DNA of 64,000 nt, from positions 16,875,208 to 16,939,207 of the forward strand of contig OU015568.1 in NCBI GenBank assembly GCA_907165135.1, given 5' to 3'. Under the pieces are notes generated by a model. It ran no database searches. It worked only from the letters and a program-made list of their open reading frames with translations, and was not told where the DNA came from. This document shows, one piece after another, positions 31,259-43,458 of the stretch. The translations under genes were made by a program, and so were the position numbers. The number at the start of each line of letters is the position of its first letter. The first letter of the stretch is position 1. Origin of the DNA: Oikopleura dioica. Taxonomy: Eukaryota; Chordata; Appendicularia; Copelata; Oikopleuridae.

Positions 31259-34200
31259 TTACACTTCGATTTCGATGCGAGTGTCGTCGTCTTCTTGTTC
31301 CACGCTGACGACGGCTCCTCGATAAAGGACCAGATTCTTGGTCTCGACTACATTGCACACGATTTCGTGCATTTCGATGTGGTCGTCGACTAAAGTCGTG
31401 TTTTCCGCCGGAATCACTAAAAATATCCTTTATAAAGAGCTCGATATACGAAAATGGAAATGAATACGTTATAAAAAATGGCATAGGGTAAACTTCATTA
31501 AAAAACCACTATAGACTAAAGTGCTTTTTCTAAAAGTCAAAAATTCATTCTCTATTCTCCTAGCAGCTGGAACAAAAATTAAGCTAAATTTGAACTATCG
31601 ACCCCCAGTAACAAATCGGTCGGTCCGCCCTTTTGACCCCAGCTGCGAGATAGAATATAAGAGGGTTCGAATGACTTACAATTATAAAATGAAACGACTA
31701 TGAAAAAAAGAGAGCAGTAAACTGCTTTGAAAATGCAGTTTACTGTTTTGTATTTTTTATACTAAAAATGTACGACGATCTCGACACCATTTCCCATGTT
31801 GTTTGCTAATAAACAAATTTTAACTTTATTATATGCTTTTGCATATAAATAATAATAATATGCCATTATTGAACTTTTTAAAAGTTATTTTAATAAGACA
31901 AAATTAAATTTTACATCATAAATTGCCCGTGTTTCAGAGATTCACAAAAAATATCTTACCAAACGTCATTCTGGGCGAAAGCTTATTGTCCATCTGAACA
32001 GGAGCGAGAATTGGCAGGGGAGAGTTGGACAAAACGTAATAAGTATCGTTGCGGAAGGCTATTTGAGAAAGAGACTCCATCAGTTCCGCGTGTGTCCAAA
32101 ATTTGCTTGGCGCGATTCGAACAAGCCCCGTCTCCGTCCTAAAAACAGCGTGATTATTTGGTGACGCGTTAATGCAGAGCCTGTGTTTGGTGTGGACTTA
32201 CGAGTTGTATTCGCCGATGTTATTTATATCCTCGCTCTCGGTGCGCCACAGCTTGAATGATTTGTGGATTTCGTTCAAGTTCTGGGCCGAGGCCGCGTTC
32301 GGGCACATCTGAGAGCTGGATTTTGAACTTTTCTTCAGCGCCGTTCTATTTAAAATATTGCGTCAAAACCGCGCTCTCTAACAAAAACAAAAACCTGGAG
32401 TCAATTGCCAGTTTGCCCCTGAATCGACTGGGGCTCATGCGCCGCGGCGAGATGGAAATTTTGAACTCTTCGTACAATTTTCGCTGCACGAGCTTTTTCA
32501 CGTCCGCCGAGCCAAAGTGCGCGCGGTACATCAGTTCGTTGAACGCTAATTTTATTAAAAAACGAACTTGGAAATTGAGTTACCGTGATTTTCACGCAGG
32601 TCACTGACAAGATCATCGAGCCAGAATTGCGACTCATTCGCGACTTCGTTCGTCTCGAAAAGTCTCCTTCCTCGATGAACGTTTTCCATTCCTCCAACTG
32701 GAGAGATATTTCCACTACTTTCCGGAGCATACGGCATGGTCATGAAGACCAAGCCAAAAACGATGGACAAACAGGCTGTGGAGGCCATGATTCGCTTTCT
32801 TTTAGGCGGACTATTGTTTGTAGTCCCGATTTGAGCTTGAAGAAGTCGAATTTTCTCCATGAGTTCTTTGTTGATTTTCTTCAGCTGTTCATTTTCCTTG
32901 ATGAGGATTTTGTTTCGCGTTTCTGTCTCTTCCAGATGGCGCTTTTTTCGCTCCCGACTTGAAATAGATATAAATATGACAACATCATAAAATCTGATTT
33001 TCGCAATCGCACCTCGCACTGCGAAGTTTAGTGCGGAATCCGCACTGCGAAGGCACATCCCTGGCTACCAGTGTAGAAACCTGGTTTCAGGGTCTTGTAA
33101 AAACATAAATAAAAGCAGCGTATCTGCTTTTTTTACTAACGAAGACGCAAAGCGGCTTCGCCTAAAAAAACATTTCGATTGGTTTTTATTTCTTCGTCTT
33201 TAAGGACCCTGACTCAGAGATAAACACAGGTTCCAGAGCGCAAATAAAAATGTACCTAACACTGGCAGAATGCCTATTTTTAATTTTTCGTTCTTCAGCT
33301 TTCTTTTGCGCTTCGGATCTTCGGTAAAATTGTCCCTTTGAATCCATTCCGATAGAATGACAAGCTTGGGTTAAAATATCAGGGACTAGAAAGGTGATTT
33401 AAAATTGACTGAAATCAAGGAAGAGAACGCACTTTTGATCTGGGGCGGCGAGAGGGACTGAGCCGGCTTCGCCACGAACTCAGTTGGCTCTACTTTGAGC
33501 AGGACACTGTTGCTCTGAGTGACCATCGGAAGACGCGTTGACTTTTGATCGACGATTTCACAGTCGGGTTCCACCTTGATAATTTGAACCGATTCCGTGG
33601 CGTGTATCCGCTGTTCACGAAGCGGCGTTCGCGCCTTTTTCATTGGCAACTCTTCAATTCCATTGTTCTGTTGCGCCACTGGAACTTGTTTGACTGAATA
33701 TGGCGGCGCTGATCGCCGGGAGACTGGAGGTCTTTCTGCGGATTTTCAGATGTTGAACTTATAGATTGAAACCTGAGTCAGGCCCTGAAAACACTGATTC
33801 CGAATCAGTCAAATCCATTCCTAGTTTGTGGCTGACTGTAACTCATTGCCGATTGATGCTGTATTTGCTGAGCACATTCGTTGGCGCTTTGAACAAACTG
33901 CGATCCAAGGGATTCATTTGAATAGGCACTGTCAGAGCCTAGCGGGAAGAGATTGTTACTTTGAGAGCCGGAAGGATACACCGAATAGACGGGGTCTCGT
34001 GGAGAAGCGCCTTCTGATCCCGTAGAGGCGGTATAAGTCGGAGAAGTTGAGTTGGAACTCGACAGTCCGGGAGAAAGACTGTCCGTGCACCCGAAAATTC
34101 CATCATCGGAAGAGCCTAGATTTAGATTATTGATTCAATATTCTAAACCCGCTCAAAAACACCATATTTTCGGGGCTAGAGGCGACGAAACGACTAAAAA

Positions 34201-34427
34201 TTGCGACGAATTTTGCGTGGAAAATTAAGCCAAAAATAGCCGCCTACGCAAAATTTGTCGCAATTTTTCGTCGCTTCTTGCTTCCTGCCCACTCTTTCAC
34301 CAATTTTTCAACACTTACCGGAGCTTGGAGAGCCCCCGCCGCTGTATTCTGTCAAAAAATCATCAGTCAAAATCTGATCCGCGAAAATCTGATCAATGTC
34401 GAGAAATCCGAGATCGTCGCTATCCAT
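31259..34427 (-). CDS. ATF6: ATF6-type ER-stress bZIP transcription factor
   Basis: ATF6 is an ER membrane protein whose cytosolic bZIP half is released by proteolysis to activate unfolded-protein-response genes. Exon 1 encodes an acidic activator start (MDSDDLGFLDIDQIF). Later exons are Ser/Pro-rich, then VQIIKVEPDCEIV, a basic region split by an intron (KIKNRHSASV, then SRERKKRHLEE, keeping the N-x7-R spacing), a leucine zipper (IKENEQLKKINKELMEKI), one membrane span (MASTACLSIVFGLVFM) and a lumenal domain with LVRIAPSKFWTHAEL, FRNDTYYVLSNSPLPI and RMTFVIPAEN, matching the ATF6 lumenal end. The intron within the basic region holds a family-A MITE and intron 1 a family-B MITE. No AG acceptor precedes the ATG, so it may have its own promoter. 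Confidence 0.9.
33064..33235. mobile_element. Family-A MITE in the ATF6 bZIP intron
   Basis: Diverged ends CCAGTGTAGAAACCTGG and CTCAGAGATAAACACAGGTT. Interior GCAGCGTATCTGC and AAAGCGGCTT. Confidence 0.75.
34180..34285. mobile_element. Family-B MITE in ATF6 intron 1
   Basis: GCGACGAAACGAC at the left, CCTACGCAAAATTTGTCGCA then TTTTTCGTCGC at the right: about 105 bp, almost fully palindromic. Confidence 0.75.
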
Positions 34428-34638
34428 TGTCGCGGAATTTTTTCTTTCTCTTTTTAAAAATCGCCAGTTTTAACTCTTAAAAATTCGTAAAACAAAAAAT
34501 ATTCTTTTGTGTTCGCCAAGTTTCTTTTTTTGGCAATAAAATAAATAGAAAGATCCTAGTAAATGTCGTTGTTGAGCCCCACACAGAACAGAAACGTAAG
34601 GCTTGGCGCTTGCCCAGGGGGCTTCAGATAGACACTAA

Positions 34639-35230
34639 GATGAAATTAAAAAACTTCACTTGAGGCAAAATTTGATAAAAATTTTTTCGTGCTCAGAAGA
34701 AAGAGCAGAAAATTTTGAGTCGAATGGGCTAGATTTGACCCGAAATTTTTAACTTTATGACCCTAAAAATTGCGTAACAAAGTCCAGATTAGGGCATTCT
34801 TGATAAACTTTTGGGGAACTTTTAAGGGGTTTCCGTTGGACTTATTCGACGTTCTATAGCTCAAAAGAATCGCCGTCGAAAATTGAGGGGGTTTTTAAGG
34901 GTTTTGAAAAAACTCAAGAAAAAATTTTGACCATTTTCCGACCGGTCGGTTTGAAGGTGTTTCTCTTGGAATTTTTCAAAATACGCAAAAACCCCCCCTC
35001 AATTTTCGATGACGATTCTTATGAGCCCAAAAACGCCGAGAAAATCAATCAAAAACCCCTTCAAAATCGGCCCCAAAGTTTTTTGAGGAAAATGACTCAT
35101 AATGACGTCATTTCAAAAAATTATAGAGCCGGAAGTAGACCAATCGACTCAGAATTTTCTACTCTTTCATATGGGGCCATAAAATTTTTTTGAAAAATTT
35201 TGCCTCAAATGAAGTTTTTTAATTTCATCT
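34639..35230. repeat. Long hairpin (foldback) element H2
   Basis: Outer arms GATGAAATTAAAAAACTTCA and its complement, with further inverted blocks such as ATTGAGGGGGTTTTT. The arms meet near the palindrome CGACCGGTCG at about 34941. An 88-codon plus-strand frame inside is a by-product of the arm sequence. Confidence 0.8.
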
Positions 35231-35491
35231 AAGAGAATTGAACGCCTTCTAGGGCTTACTTTAGAAGGGAATAGTTTTAAAATCAATCATAGCAATTATC
35301 AAAGCGAAAATAAATAAATTGGAGATTGAAAATTGGAAGCCTTCCAAAAATTGAACAAATCACTTTTTGAACAAAAAGAACCTTGATAATTGCAAGAAGC
35401 GATAATATTTTGAATTCTAATAAATAATTTCAAAATCTTAAATAAATAAATAAATAATTGAACAAAGCTCAAGAGCTGGGGTCCTAACCCT

Positions 35492-35622
35492 AACCTGTGT
35501 AGAAAGCCTGAGTCAGGGTCTGTAAGGACTTTGATGAAAAGCCGCAACATTATCCTTCCAATCGCAGCGCGGCTTTTCATCAAAGATCTTTCAGACCCTG
35601 ACTCAGGTTTTCTACACAGGTT
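35492..35622. mobile_element. Family-A MITE
   Basis: Near-perfect ends AACCTGTGTAGAAAGCCTGA and TTTTCTACACAGGTT. The left end abuts a CCCTAACC telomere-like tract. Confidence 0.85.
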
Positions 35623-35760
35623 GTTGACCCCAGCTCAAAAAAGCTCTGAACGGTTGAAGGTAGATAGATCAGTAGTTGAAGTTGTGCGAAAATGTACAAT
35701 TTTTCCAGTTTGTATTTTTTTAACGTGAGATTGAAAGTTTCAACAAGCTTTATTTTAAAT

Positions 35761-37734
35761 TATTTGTCGCGATTGGTGACCATCTTCGTCAGCTCGAGCA
35801 GATTCTCTCTAAGGACGGGATCAGAAGTGAGCAGCTCGATTTCGCGCGCTGCACGTTTGGCGTAATTCTCCGCTAGGAGACGTGTCTTTAGCAGTGCGTC
35901 ACTGAAATAATCGATGATGAAAAATTAACTCCGCTATTTGGTCCTGCAGGAAGTCAGAAATAAATTTGCTTTTATAATGGATTGAGATATTATGAGAATA
36001 AGAAATTACCTTTTTCGCGTAATAATATTATGGGCTTTTTGTACATCGCCAGGTTTACTGAATCTCCTCTTCATAAGCGGCCACATTTCCGCCTCATGCG
36101 TTTGACAGGCGTATAAAACAGGGGCTGTACTTAGACCCAGTTTTAAATCGGCACAAGCCGGCTAAAACAGAGTAAGTCTAACAGGTTTTTTTAAGTGTGC
36201 CCAAGAATTTTCGTAACTTTTGATTGGGTTTATATAATAACAATCTGTAACTTGCAGAATGTAGCCGGGTATAAGGTTACTCATTTTAGATAGAGTTGGT
36301 GTCAATATCTTTTCTGGTGAAAAAAAAACCTTAAAAAAAACCTGTTTCTACCATACTGACAATAAATTTGCAAATTGCAACTATTTTAACTTCTCAAAAC
36401 ACGGGCGCGCTACTATACCCTCAAAACACGTGGTCCAATAATTGGACCACAATGCATTATTCAGCCCCGCGCGGCGCGCCAAATTCATAGTGTGAAAAAT
36501 AGCGCTCAGAACTTTTGGCTCTAATTGACGTTTCCGTTGAGTAAAAAAGCTCATAAATGTACTGTTAGAGAGCTTGAACCCTCTTTTATAAAAATATACT
36601 ATTGTAAATTGAAAAATCCTTTCCGATTTTCAACCAGAGAGCGATAGAGAAATGTGGCGCAAATCGCCACCACTTTTGAGTTTTCATTCGAAACTTCACA
36701 CAGTGGTTCGTTTCGGCCCTATCAGCTCACATTACAAAATTCAGGTCAAACAAATTGCTACAACGGGAATTACAGGGGGTCAAAGTCGCCGTGGTCCAAT
36801 GATTGGACCACGTGTATTGAGAAGTTAACGAAAATTTTCAACCAATCAAAAGCCTATGTTGAGCTAACTAGCTAATCAGGAACCGGCTCAGAAATTTTAC
36901 CTTTCCAAGTTGAGCTGAATCCGCTAAGAAATCAAGTCGATCATCTTGAATTTGAAACGCGATTCCGAGATATTTGCCAAAATTAAACGCAGCTTGCTGA
37001 ACTTGAGCTGATTGATCTGTTAACACTGCCACCGCTTCAGCCGAGTTGGCGATCAAAGAAGCCGTTTTTAAATAAGTTTTCTTTATGTATTGTTTGTAAC
37101 GATGCTCGTGGTTGGAATTGACAGATTCTAGCTGGCATAATTCGCCGTATATTAAATCTTCGATGATTCTCGAGATGATTTTTGTCACTTCGTCCGACTC
37201 TAGCGAGGCAAGAAGTTGGGAGGAGTACGAGATTATGTAGTTTCCAGCCATGACGGCTTTGGTTACTCCCCATTTTGAGTTTGCTGATGCTTTGCCGCGG
37301 CTAAATTTGATAATAAATTGAAAACAACGAGGAAAGCAACTAACCGTTCCTCGGATTTGTCAATAACGTCGTCATGAACAAGCGATCCGGTGTGAATCAT
37401 TTCCGCGATCATCGCCACTTTCTGCAGCTTCTCATTCGTCTCGATGCAACCTCCAAGTGCTTCCGCCACTCTACCAACAATAAGAGGTCTGATGGACTTG
37501 CCAGAGCCGTCGAAGTAGTAACAAGCCATTGGGTAGATTTCGTCGTGCGCGTCGTCCGGAACCATAGCAACTTTAATCTTGTCGCTGAGTTTTGAGCCCG
37601 TCATATCGTTTTCTCGCTGAAATCAAGGACGCTCATCAATGGAAAATCAAAATTGTACATACCACATGCAATCCAGCGCGCCGCACATTCGGCATGCGCC
37701 TTGGAGTTCTTCGAATGGGCCCCTTTCGCAACAT
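35761..37734 (-). CDS. PDSS1: Decaprenyl/polyprenyl diphosphate synthase subunit 1
   Basis: Makes the isoprenoid tail of ubiquinone in mitochondria, normally with PDSS2. The first exon gives an Arg-rich presequence (MLRKGPIRRTPRRMPNVRR). Then YYFDGSGKSIRPL, the first Asp-rich motif in SLVHDDVIDKSEERRGK, TASLIANSAEAVAVL, the second in AFQIQDDRLDFLAD, then DLKLGLSTAPVLYACQ, RRFSKPGDV and a C-terminus ending TNRDK, all in the order and spacing of human PDSS1. Both DDxxD motifs are intact. One intron (about 36175-36888) is enlarged by repeats. The gene starts about 100 nt after the POLR1A stop on the same strand, with an acceptor between, so it is probably the second gene of an operon. Confidence 0.92.
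36385..36830. mobile_element. Inverted-repeat element in a PDSS1 intron
   Basis: GTGGTCCAATAATTGGACCAC near 36429 and GTGGTCCAATGATTGGACCAC near 36791 are themselves palindromes. Around them AACTTCTCAAAACACG at the left faces TGTATTGAGAAGTTAACG at the right. Exact ends are uncertain. Confidence 0.6.
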
Positions 37735-37765
37735 CACTGTATTTCCATTATAACGCCATTCTGAA
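37735..37765 (-). promoter_or_regulatory. Probable spliced-leader acceptor of PDSS1
   Basis: A pyrimidine-rich run ends CAATTTCAG at 37761, about 75 nt after the POLR1A stop. Two very short upstream ATG frames follow before the main ATG at 37734. An alternative acceptor, GAAATACAG, lies 2 nt before that ATG and would exclude them. Confidence 0.55.
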
Positions 37766-37835
37766 ATTGAAAAAAGAATCAAGAGGAGTCAATCACACAC
37801 GACTGCGCTAAATTTCTGTTGTTTAAAATATATGT

Positions 37836-40800
37836 TCAGAACAGAATTTGCTGTCGTATATCAAAATAACCGGTTCCTCCTTTGAAAAGCTGTCCGGCAG
37901 CGACACTCGCCGCTGGCGACGTCATATCGTCATCCTCTCCATAAACAATCGAGTCGATCAAAAACTGTGTTGTAGTTTCGTATGACATTTTCTAATGAAA
38001 TATTATTCCAGAATCGAAATCAACAAGGAAAATACCTGAATCGGGGACGCGCAAGTTTTGAGTCCGTGCCGATTAAACGCTCTGTATTGACCTTCCTGAG
38101 TTACATAATCCGCGACTAAGGAAGTGTGCCTCTTGTCAACCGCAATACTAGAAAAGAAAAACATTCTAGAGCTGCCCAAACAAGCAGGAAACATACCCGT
38201 AAGGCTTGAAAACCTTGTCGATTTCCCGCTGCATGGTCATGACAGCAGCTTCGATTCCATACGCATTCCTGAAGGCATTCACATCGTTGGTTGAAATCCT
38301 GTTCAAATCGAGCATTTCTGGGTATTTGTAAAAGCCGGGGAAATTGATTCCCTCTGTCAGGATTTCGAAGTGCGTTCGGTCTTCTGACGGTTTGAATGTC
38401 ACCTTCGAAATGCTCGGAATTCCTGAAAATTCAAACGCTACGAACGGGTTTTTAAAAGTCCGAAATTACCTTGAATGAGAATTTCTCGAACAGCAGATTC
38501 AATGATGTGAACCAGATCAATGTTCTCGGAAGACGGGTCTCTTTTGAAAGTCACCAATATCCACGAGAACTTCTTCGCATCGTGCACAACGCTTGAAACA
38601 GACGCATGAGAAGCCAAAACGATCTCCCAGAAGTTCCCAGCGCTCTTGTTCATCTTCAATTTTTCGAGGATTTCCTCCGTCTCATTCTGTTTGAATTCGT
38701 CGTTGTCGGAATCGGAGTTGTCAATTTCTTCTGGATCGTCGTCTTCTTCATCTTTTACCTCATCGTCCACATCCTCGTATTCGCATTCATCAACGTCATC
38801 TTCTACGAAATTCAATAATCAAGCCTATTCAAAGCTGTACTTACCAATCACTCTAGCCGCTGGTTCATCGTCATCACCTTCGTTATCCTCATTTCCCGCT
38901 CTTCTTCCTCGCTTAGATCTAGCCGCTTCTTTATTTTTCGAAACGAACAAGTCCTGCTTTTTCCTCGCCTTTTCTGCATCTTCAAGTTTCTTGATGACAA
39001 CTTTGAAGAGTTTCTTTCGCATAATTTCGGAAACAACAAATTCTGGATCAAGATCCAAGCGTTTACACAATTTCCTGCCAATTTTAATTTCCACTTCGGT
39101 CTGAAGTTGGAAACATCCGTCTTGGACAATAAGCTTGTTCTGCGCTTTGACAGCGGTAATGACATCGGAAAGCCGGATGTTTTTCAAGCTGTTGACGAAT
39201 TTCTCCACCTCGGGCTCTGTTACATGGCGGTGGAAGGGAATCGTCATCGATGGTGTTTTGACCTCGGTAGGAGCTGTCATCAGCAGTTCTCTCAAACGAG
39301 GGATACCCAAGGTAATGTTGACATCGGCCTTTCCAGCCATGTGGAAAGTGTTCAGCGTCATTTGGGTCGATGGCTCACCGATAGATTGAGCAATAACAAG
39401 TCCGATTTGATCGCCTGGTGGCATGAGAGACTGTCGATATTTGGAATACAATAATTCTTGAATAGGCTTGTCCGTTCGCTTCATTTTGGAAAGATACGCT
39501 TTCACGTGGCCAATGAACGCTTCAGATGCCGAACCAAGATGAATATCCGGGCTGAGAGAAGCTATGTGTGGATCGGGGACGATTCGCTTCTTGATCCACA
39601 TTTGTCGGATATCTTCCGTCAGTGGCTCTTCTCCCGGGAATACTTCTTCCAACTCCTCAACCGGAGGGTCCAGATTCTTTTTCACTCGACCACTCTTTTT
39701 CTTCTTCGTTGTCACTTGATGCCAGACCTTGATGGCCATGTGATTGAACGAATCAACGACTTCACGGCCTTGTTCTTTGATCAACTGTGGAAGAGCGTCA
39801 TTGAACTCGGAAAGCTTCTCGTGCGACTTGAGGAAGTCATTGAACGCCAAAACTCGTTCGATCCCTGCGACGTTTCGTTCAGCCCACTGATTCTTCGCTT
39901 CTCGGTTTCGGAACTTTTCAGTTTGCTTTTGAAGCCGTTTGACTTCATCGGACATTCTGGGCATTTTCCCTGTCGGCCAAAGCTTTCGCGAATAAAGAGT
40001 TGAGTTTTCCTTGATAAAGTCGAACTGATGCGGTACCATGTAGGGCGTTTTGGCAACGTCGATACCATCTTCGCCGTATTGAAACTGAACGACGGATTGG
40101 TCATGATCACGGACGGTTCGATCGTAAGAGATGGTAATTCCTTCTAAATGTTTGATCAGGCAACGTTGGAGATAGCCAGAGGAAGAAGTTTTGCAAGCGG
40201 TATCGATCAGACCATCTCGACCGGCCATTACGTGAAAGAACATTTCCTGCGGGCGGAGTCCACCAGCATAGCGATGAGAAATAAAAGCACCAGATCGAAC
40301 ATCATGCTCGTACGGCTTCCAACAAGGAAAACACCTTCCAGAAGCAAGAATTTTTGGCCGCTTTCCGTCAAACTCTACTTGTCCGAGATTCGAGGCCATG
40401 TTGAGCAAGTTCGCTTTTGAACCCTTTGCACCAGTGACAATCAGCGTTTCCAAGTTATTTCGCGGAAATTTTTCTTCCAAATTTGGCTCGCAAAGTCGAT
40501 GAATCGCTTCGGTCACCGAGTTCGCTGCTTTTTTACAGATCGCGTCGACCTCGTGCATTGTAAATTCAGTGCCAACGAGATGAGCGTGTCTGATCTTCGC
40601 ACGAACGGCTGCGTCAAGTTCTGCGAGTTCTTCTGGCGATTCTGGAAGATCGTCGGCGAGTTCAAAGTGTTTGGCAAGCTCTTTCAAGCCGGCGAAATCA
40701 CCGGTTCTTACAATCTTCTTTCGCTTCTTTGCGATCCTGCTGCTGGTAACAACGTCTCGAATTCCAAGAGTGAATCCTTTGTAGCACTTCAAATAGTGCG

Positions 40801-43449
40801 AAAGACAGTAAGTAACAGCAGTGATGAGTTTTCCAACAGTAGGTCCTCCGAAGATCTCTTCCACCGCCGCGAGAATGGAGTATTTCGCTGAACCGATTTG
40901 ATCCTTGTCCAAGTATCCGGAGCAAACGTAGCCGTGTCTGACCACGAATTCAGAGTCTTTCATCGAGCAACCTTTGACCTTGCTCGGGTTCGGTATCGAG
41001 CGTTCTTTCTCTCCGTCCTTCATGTAGACACTATCCTTCATTTTGCAGTTGCCAACGTAGTTTGGTCCGGAGCCGCCGCAGAGATTTTGAATTATCGTGG
41101 TGATGATCTGCTTCCCAGTCCACAAGGCTTTTGGTTTGAAGATGGCTGGCGGGAGGAATTTGATCTTCTTTCCCGGATGATGTCGTTCCAGGCAGTTGAT
41201 GACAAGGTTCTGATACTCGGATTTGTCGAAGAAAGAGCCTCGTACGCACATCAGTGCTCCAGCAATCACGTGATCCTGCATTAATCCAGCTAATGGGAAT
41301 CCATCTTTGGCAGATCTGAACATGTGGTTCGTGTTCATCAGCATTTCCGCTTCCGCTCGGGCTTCTTCTGACTGAGGGAAGTGGACGTTCATTTCGTCGC
41401 CGTCAAAATCGGCGTTGAAATGTTTGCAGTTGGAGTAGTGCAGACGGAAGGTCTTTTCTCCAGGAATAACTCGAGCGTTGAAAGCCATGATGGAACCCTT
41501 GTGTAGCGTTGGCTGTCGATTCGCCAAAATAGCATCGCCGGAGCGAAGATGTCTCAAAACAGTCTTCATTCTTCCGAGTCCTTCGTTGTCTTCCTCGCTT
41601 GTTAGCAACTGATTAGCGCAGGCGACTCGCTGCGTTTCATCGTCTGGATCAAGAGTTTCTCTCAATCCATTTGGCCAGAGAATATGAGTGGCACCTGGAT
41701 GATTTCTTGGACCATTGATGACCGCTTGGCGGAGCTCTTTGTAGTTGTACTGGGTGACGCGTTCGGGATAGGTTAGTTTCTTCGCGACGAAGTCGGAAAC
41801 ACCGAATTCGTTCGTGGCGATGTTTGGGTCAGGAGTAATGACAGTTCGTGCGCAGAAGTTGACTCGTTTGCCCATAATATTTTGCCGGAAGAGACCCTTT
41901 TTCTTCTCGAGCTTTTGCTTGATTCCCGGATTTTTCGTGGTAATGCTTTTTTCCATGTTTGAATCGATGTGGATGTTGATAAGTTGCTGAAGGTTCATTT
42001 CCAGGTTCTCTTGCTTTTCATCCATCGACGCGCCGGGAAGAGTGGACAGAAAGCTTTTGACTTTGATCCTATCTCCTTGTGATTCGTAGCCTTCGTCAGT
42101 TTCGTTCGTCTCCATGTTCATTTCCCGAACTCGATGACCGTAGAGCCAGTTTAATTTCTTGCTCGATTCGAGGATTTTCTGAAGCATGGCTGTCCTATCT
42201 GACGCTAAGACCTTCTGCCCGGCTTTGTTCATCCTTCGGAAGCAGTTTGGAGGGACCAGGACGGTCTCGATGAAAAATGCTTCAAATCCAGTTCCGTCAA
42301 AGAGCAAATCACATGTCTGCCGCTCCGTGGCGAAGAGTTTTTTCAGTTGCCGGTAAAGTAGGTTCGTCGGAACGCGCTGAAGAGTCGCGTCAGTGTTCGG
42401 CGCGCTCTTCGCCTTTCGCTTTTCTTTGTCGATTTCATCCTCTTCCTCGTCGGAGCCTTCTGATTCTGCTTCCAGGTTGATTTCATCCTTTCTTCTTGGA
42501 AGTTCCAGGTAAACGCGAGTAACGCCGCCAGCACTTTCGAATTTCATCGTCGGCTTCGCGGTAAGACAGCGTGGACACTTCTTGATCTTTTGCTTGAAGT
42601 AGTCCATGAAGACATTGACGACTTCTCGCTTGTGGAATACGGAGGCTCGGTTCATGTCTTTCCCATTTCCAAGTTGGATTGATTCGGTCTTGACTTTGAG
42701 GAACTCTTGAAGCTCGTCGAGCGTCTTGCTCTTCGTCCCGTGCGATAAATTCTCATCAGCGGTCGCCCCCTCAGTATCTTTTTCCGCGCCGTAGTGATTT
42801 TTTGTCTCCCTCTCGATTTCGGTAAAAATGTCCATTCTTCCGGCGTTCAAGCAGATCAGCTTTGCTTGGAGAGTTAAAAGCGCTTTTTCCGTGCAGAGAA
42901 AATGACTGCAGTCGGGGCAAGAAGCAGCGAGGAGCATTTTTAGAGTTGTGAAGAAGACGGGGTTGATAACGGGCGAGGGGAGGTTGATATGGCCACAATG
43001 GCCGGGACAGTACTTTTCCGAGGAGTTGCATGTTGAGCAACGATCGCCCCTGAATTGTTAATGAAAAAATTTCATGATTTTTGACCACGGGGCTTGGCAA
43101 CCTGGGAAGAAAAACTGAGTCAGGGTCCTAGAACAGGTCTAATAAAAGAATCTTCCATGACCCTGCGTCAGGGTCCCTGACACCGGTTTTCACACAGGTT
43201 ACTGTTTTGATTTCTAACCCTTTTAGTAGAGAAGTACCTGTTCAACGGACCCAAAGCAGGATCATGAAGACCATTCAGCTGTGCGCTCTTTTTCCCTTCA
43301 ACTCTATCTTCGTAAACCAAGTCGCACTCGGTAATCTCTTTGACGGATAACTTGATGATTTCATCCTTTGAGTAAGTTCTGAAGCTGATGCGATTCGGCC
43401 AGGAGCGGACGATGTCACTCTCCACTCCGAGATTCGCCCTTCGACGCAT
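37836..43449 (-). CDS. POLR1A: RNA polymerase I largest subunit
   Basis: Catalytic subunit that transcribes rRNA genes in the nucleolus. Six exons join in phase (43238-43449, 38845-43049, 38470-38802, 38197-38422, 38036-38147, 37836-37991) to give 1747 residues, near the human 1720. It shows the N-terminal zinc clamp ([20 protein letters not shown]), the catalytic [16 protein letters not shown], bridge-helix and trigger-loop regions ([20 protein letters not shown]), an acidic loop ([20 protein letters not shown]) and the conserved end [11 protein letters not shown]. The initiator ATG lies 4 nt after a TTTTTCAG acceptor. Intron 1 holds a MITE; the other introns are 43-55 nt. Confidence 0.97.
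43091..43200. mobile_element. Family-A MITE in POLR1A intron 1
   Basis: CTTGGCAACCTGGGAAGAAA at the left and CCGGTTTTCACACAGGTT at the right. It makes this intron 188 nt, against about 43-55 nt for the others. Confidence 0.85.
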
Positions 43450-43458
43450 GTCTCTGAA
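43450..43458 (-). promoter_or_regulatory. Probable spliced-leader acceptor of POLR1A
   Basis: TTTTTCAG ends just before AGAC-ATG. No upstream exon is recognisable in the preceding kilobase. Confidence 0.55.

Larger units (their letters stand above)
34428..35760. other. PDSS1-ATF6 intergenic region made largely of repeats
   Basis: 1.3 kb separating the PDSS1 stop from the ATF6 start. It consists of ATF6 5' flank (34428-34638), the H2 hairpin, a family-A MITE and a short CCCTAACC tract at 35486. The spacing argues against these two genes sharing an operon. Confidence 0.6.

Noticed and set aside
34927-35193. 88-codon open frame as a gene
   Set aside because: It lies within the arms of hairpin H2, has no splice or start context, and resembles no protein.
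38606-42480. Long plus-strand open frames opposite POLR1A
   Set aside because: Shadows of the conserved minus-strand POLR1A coding exon.
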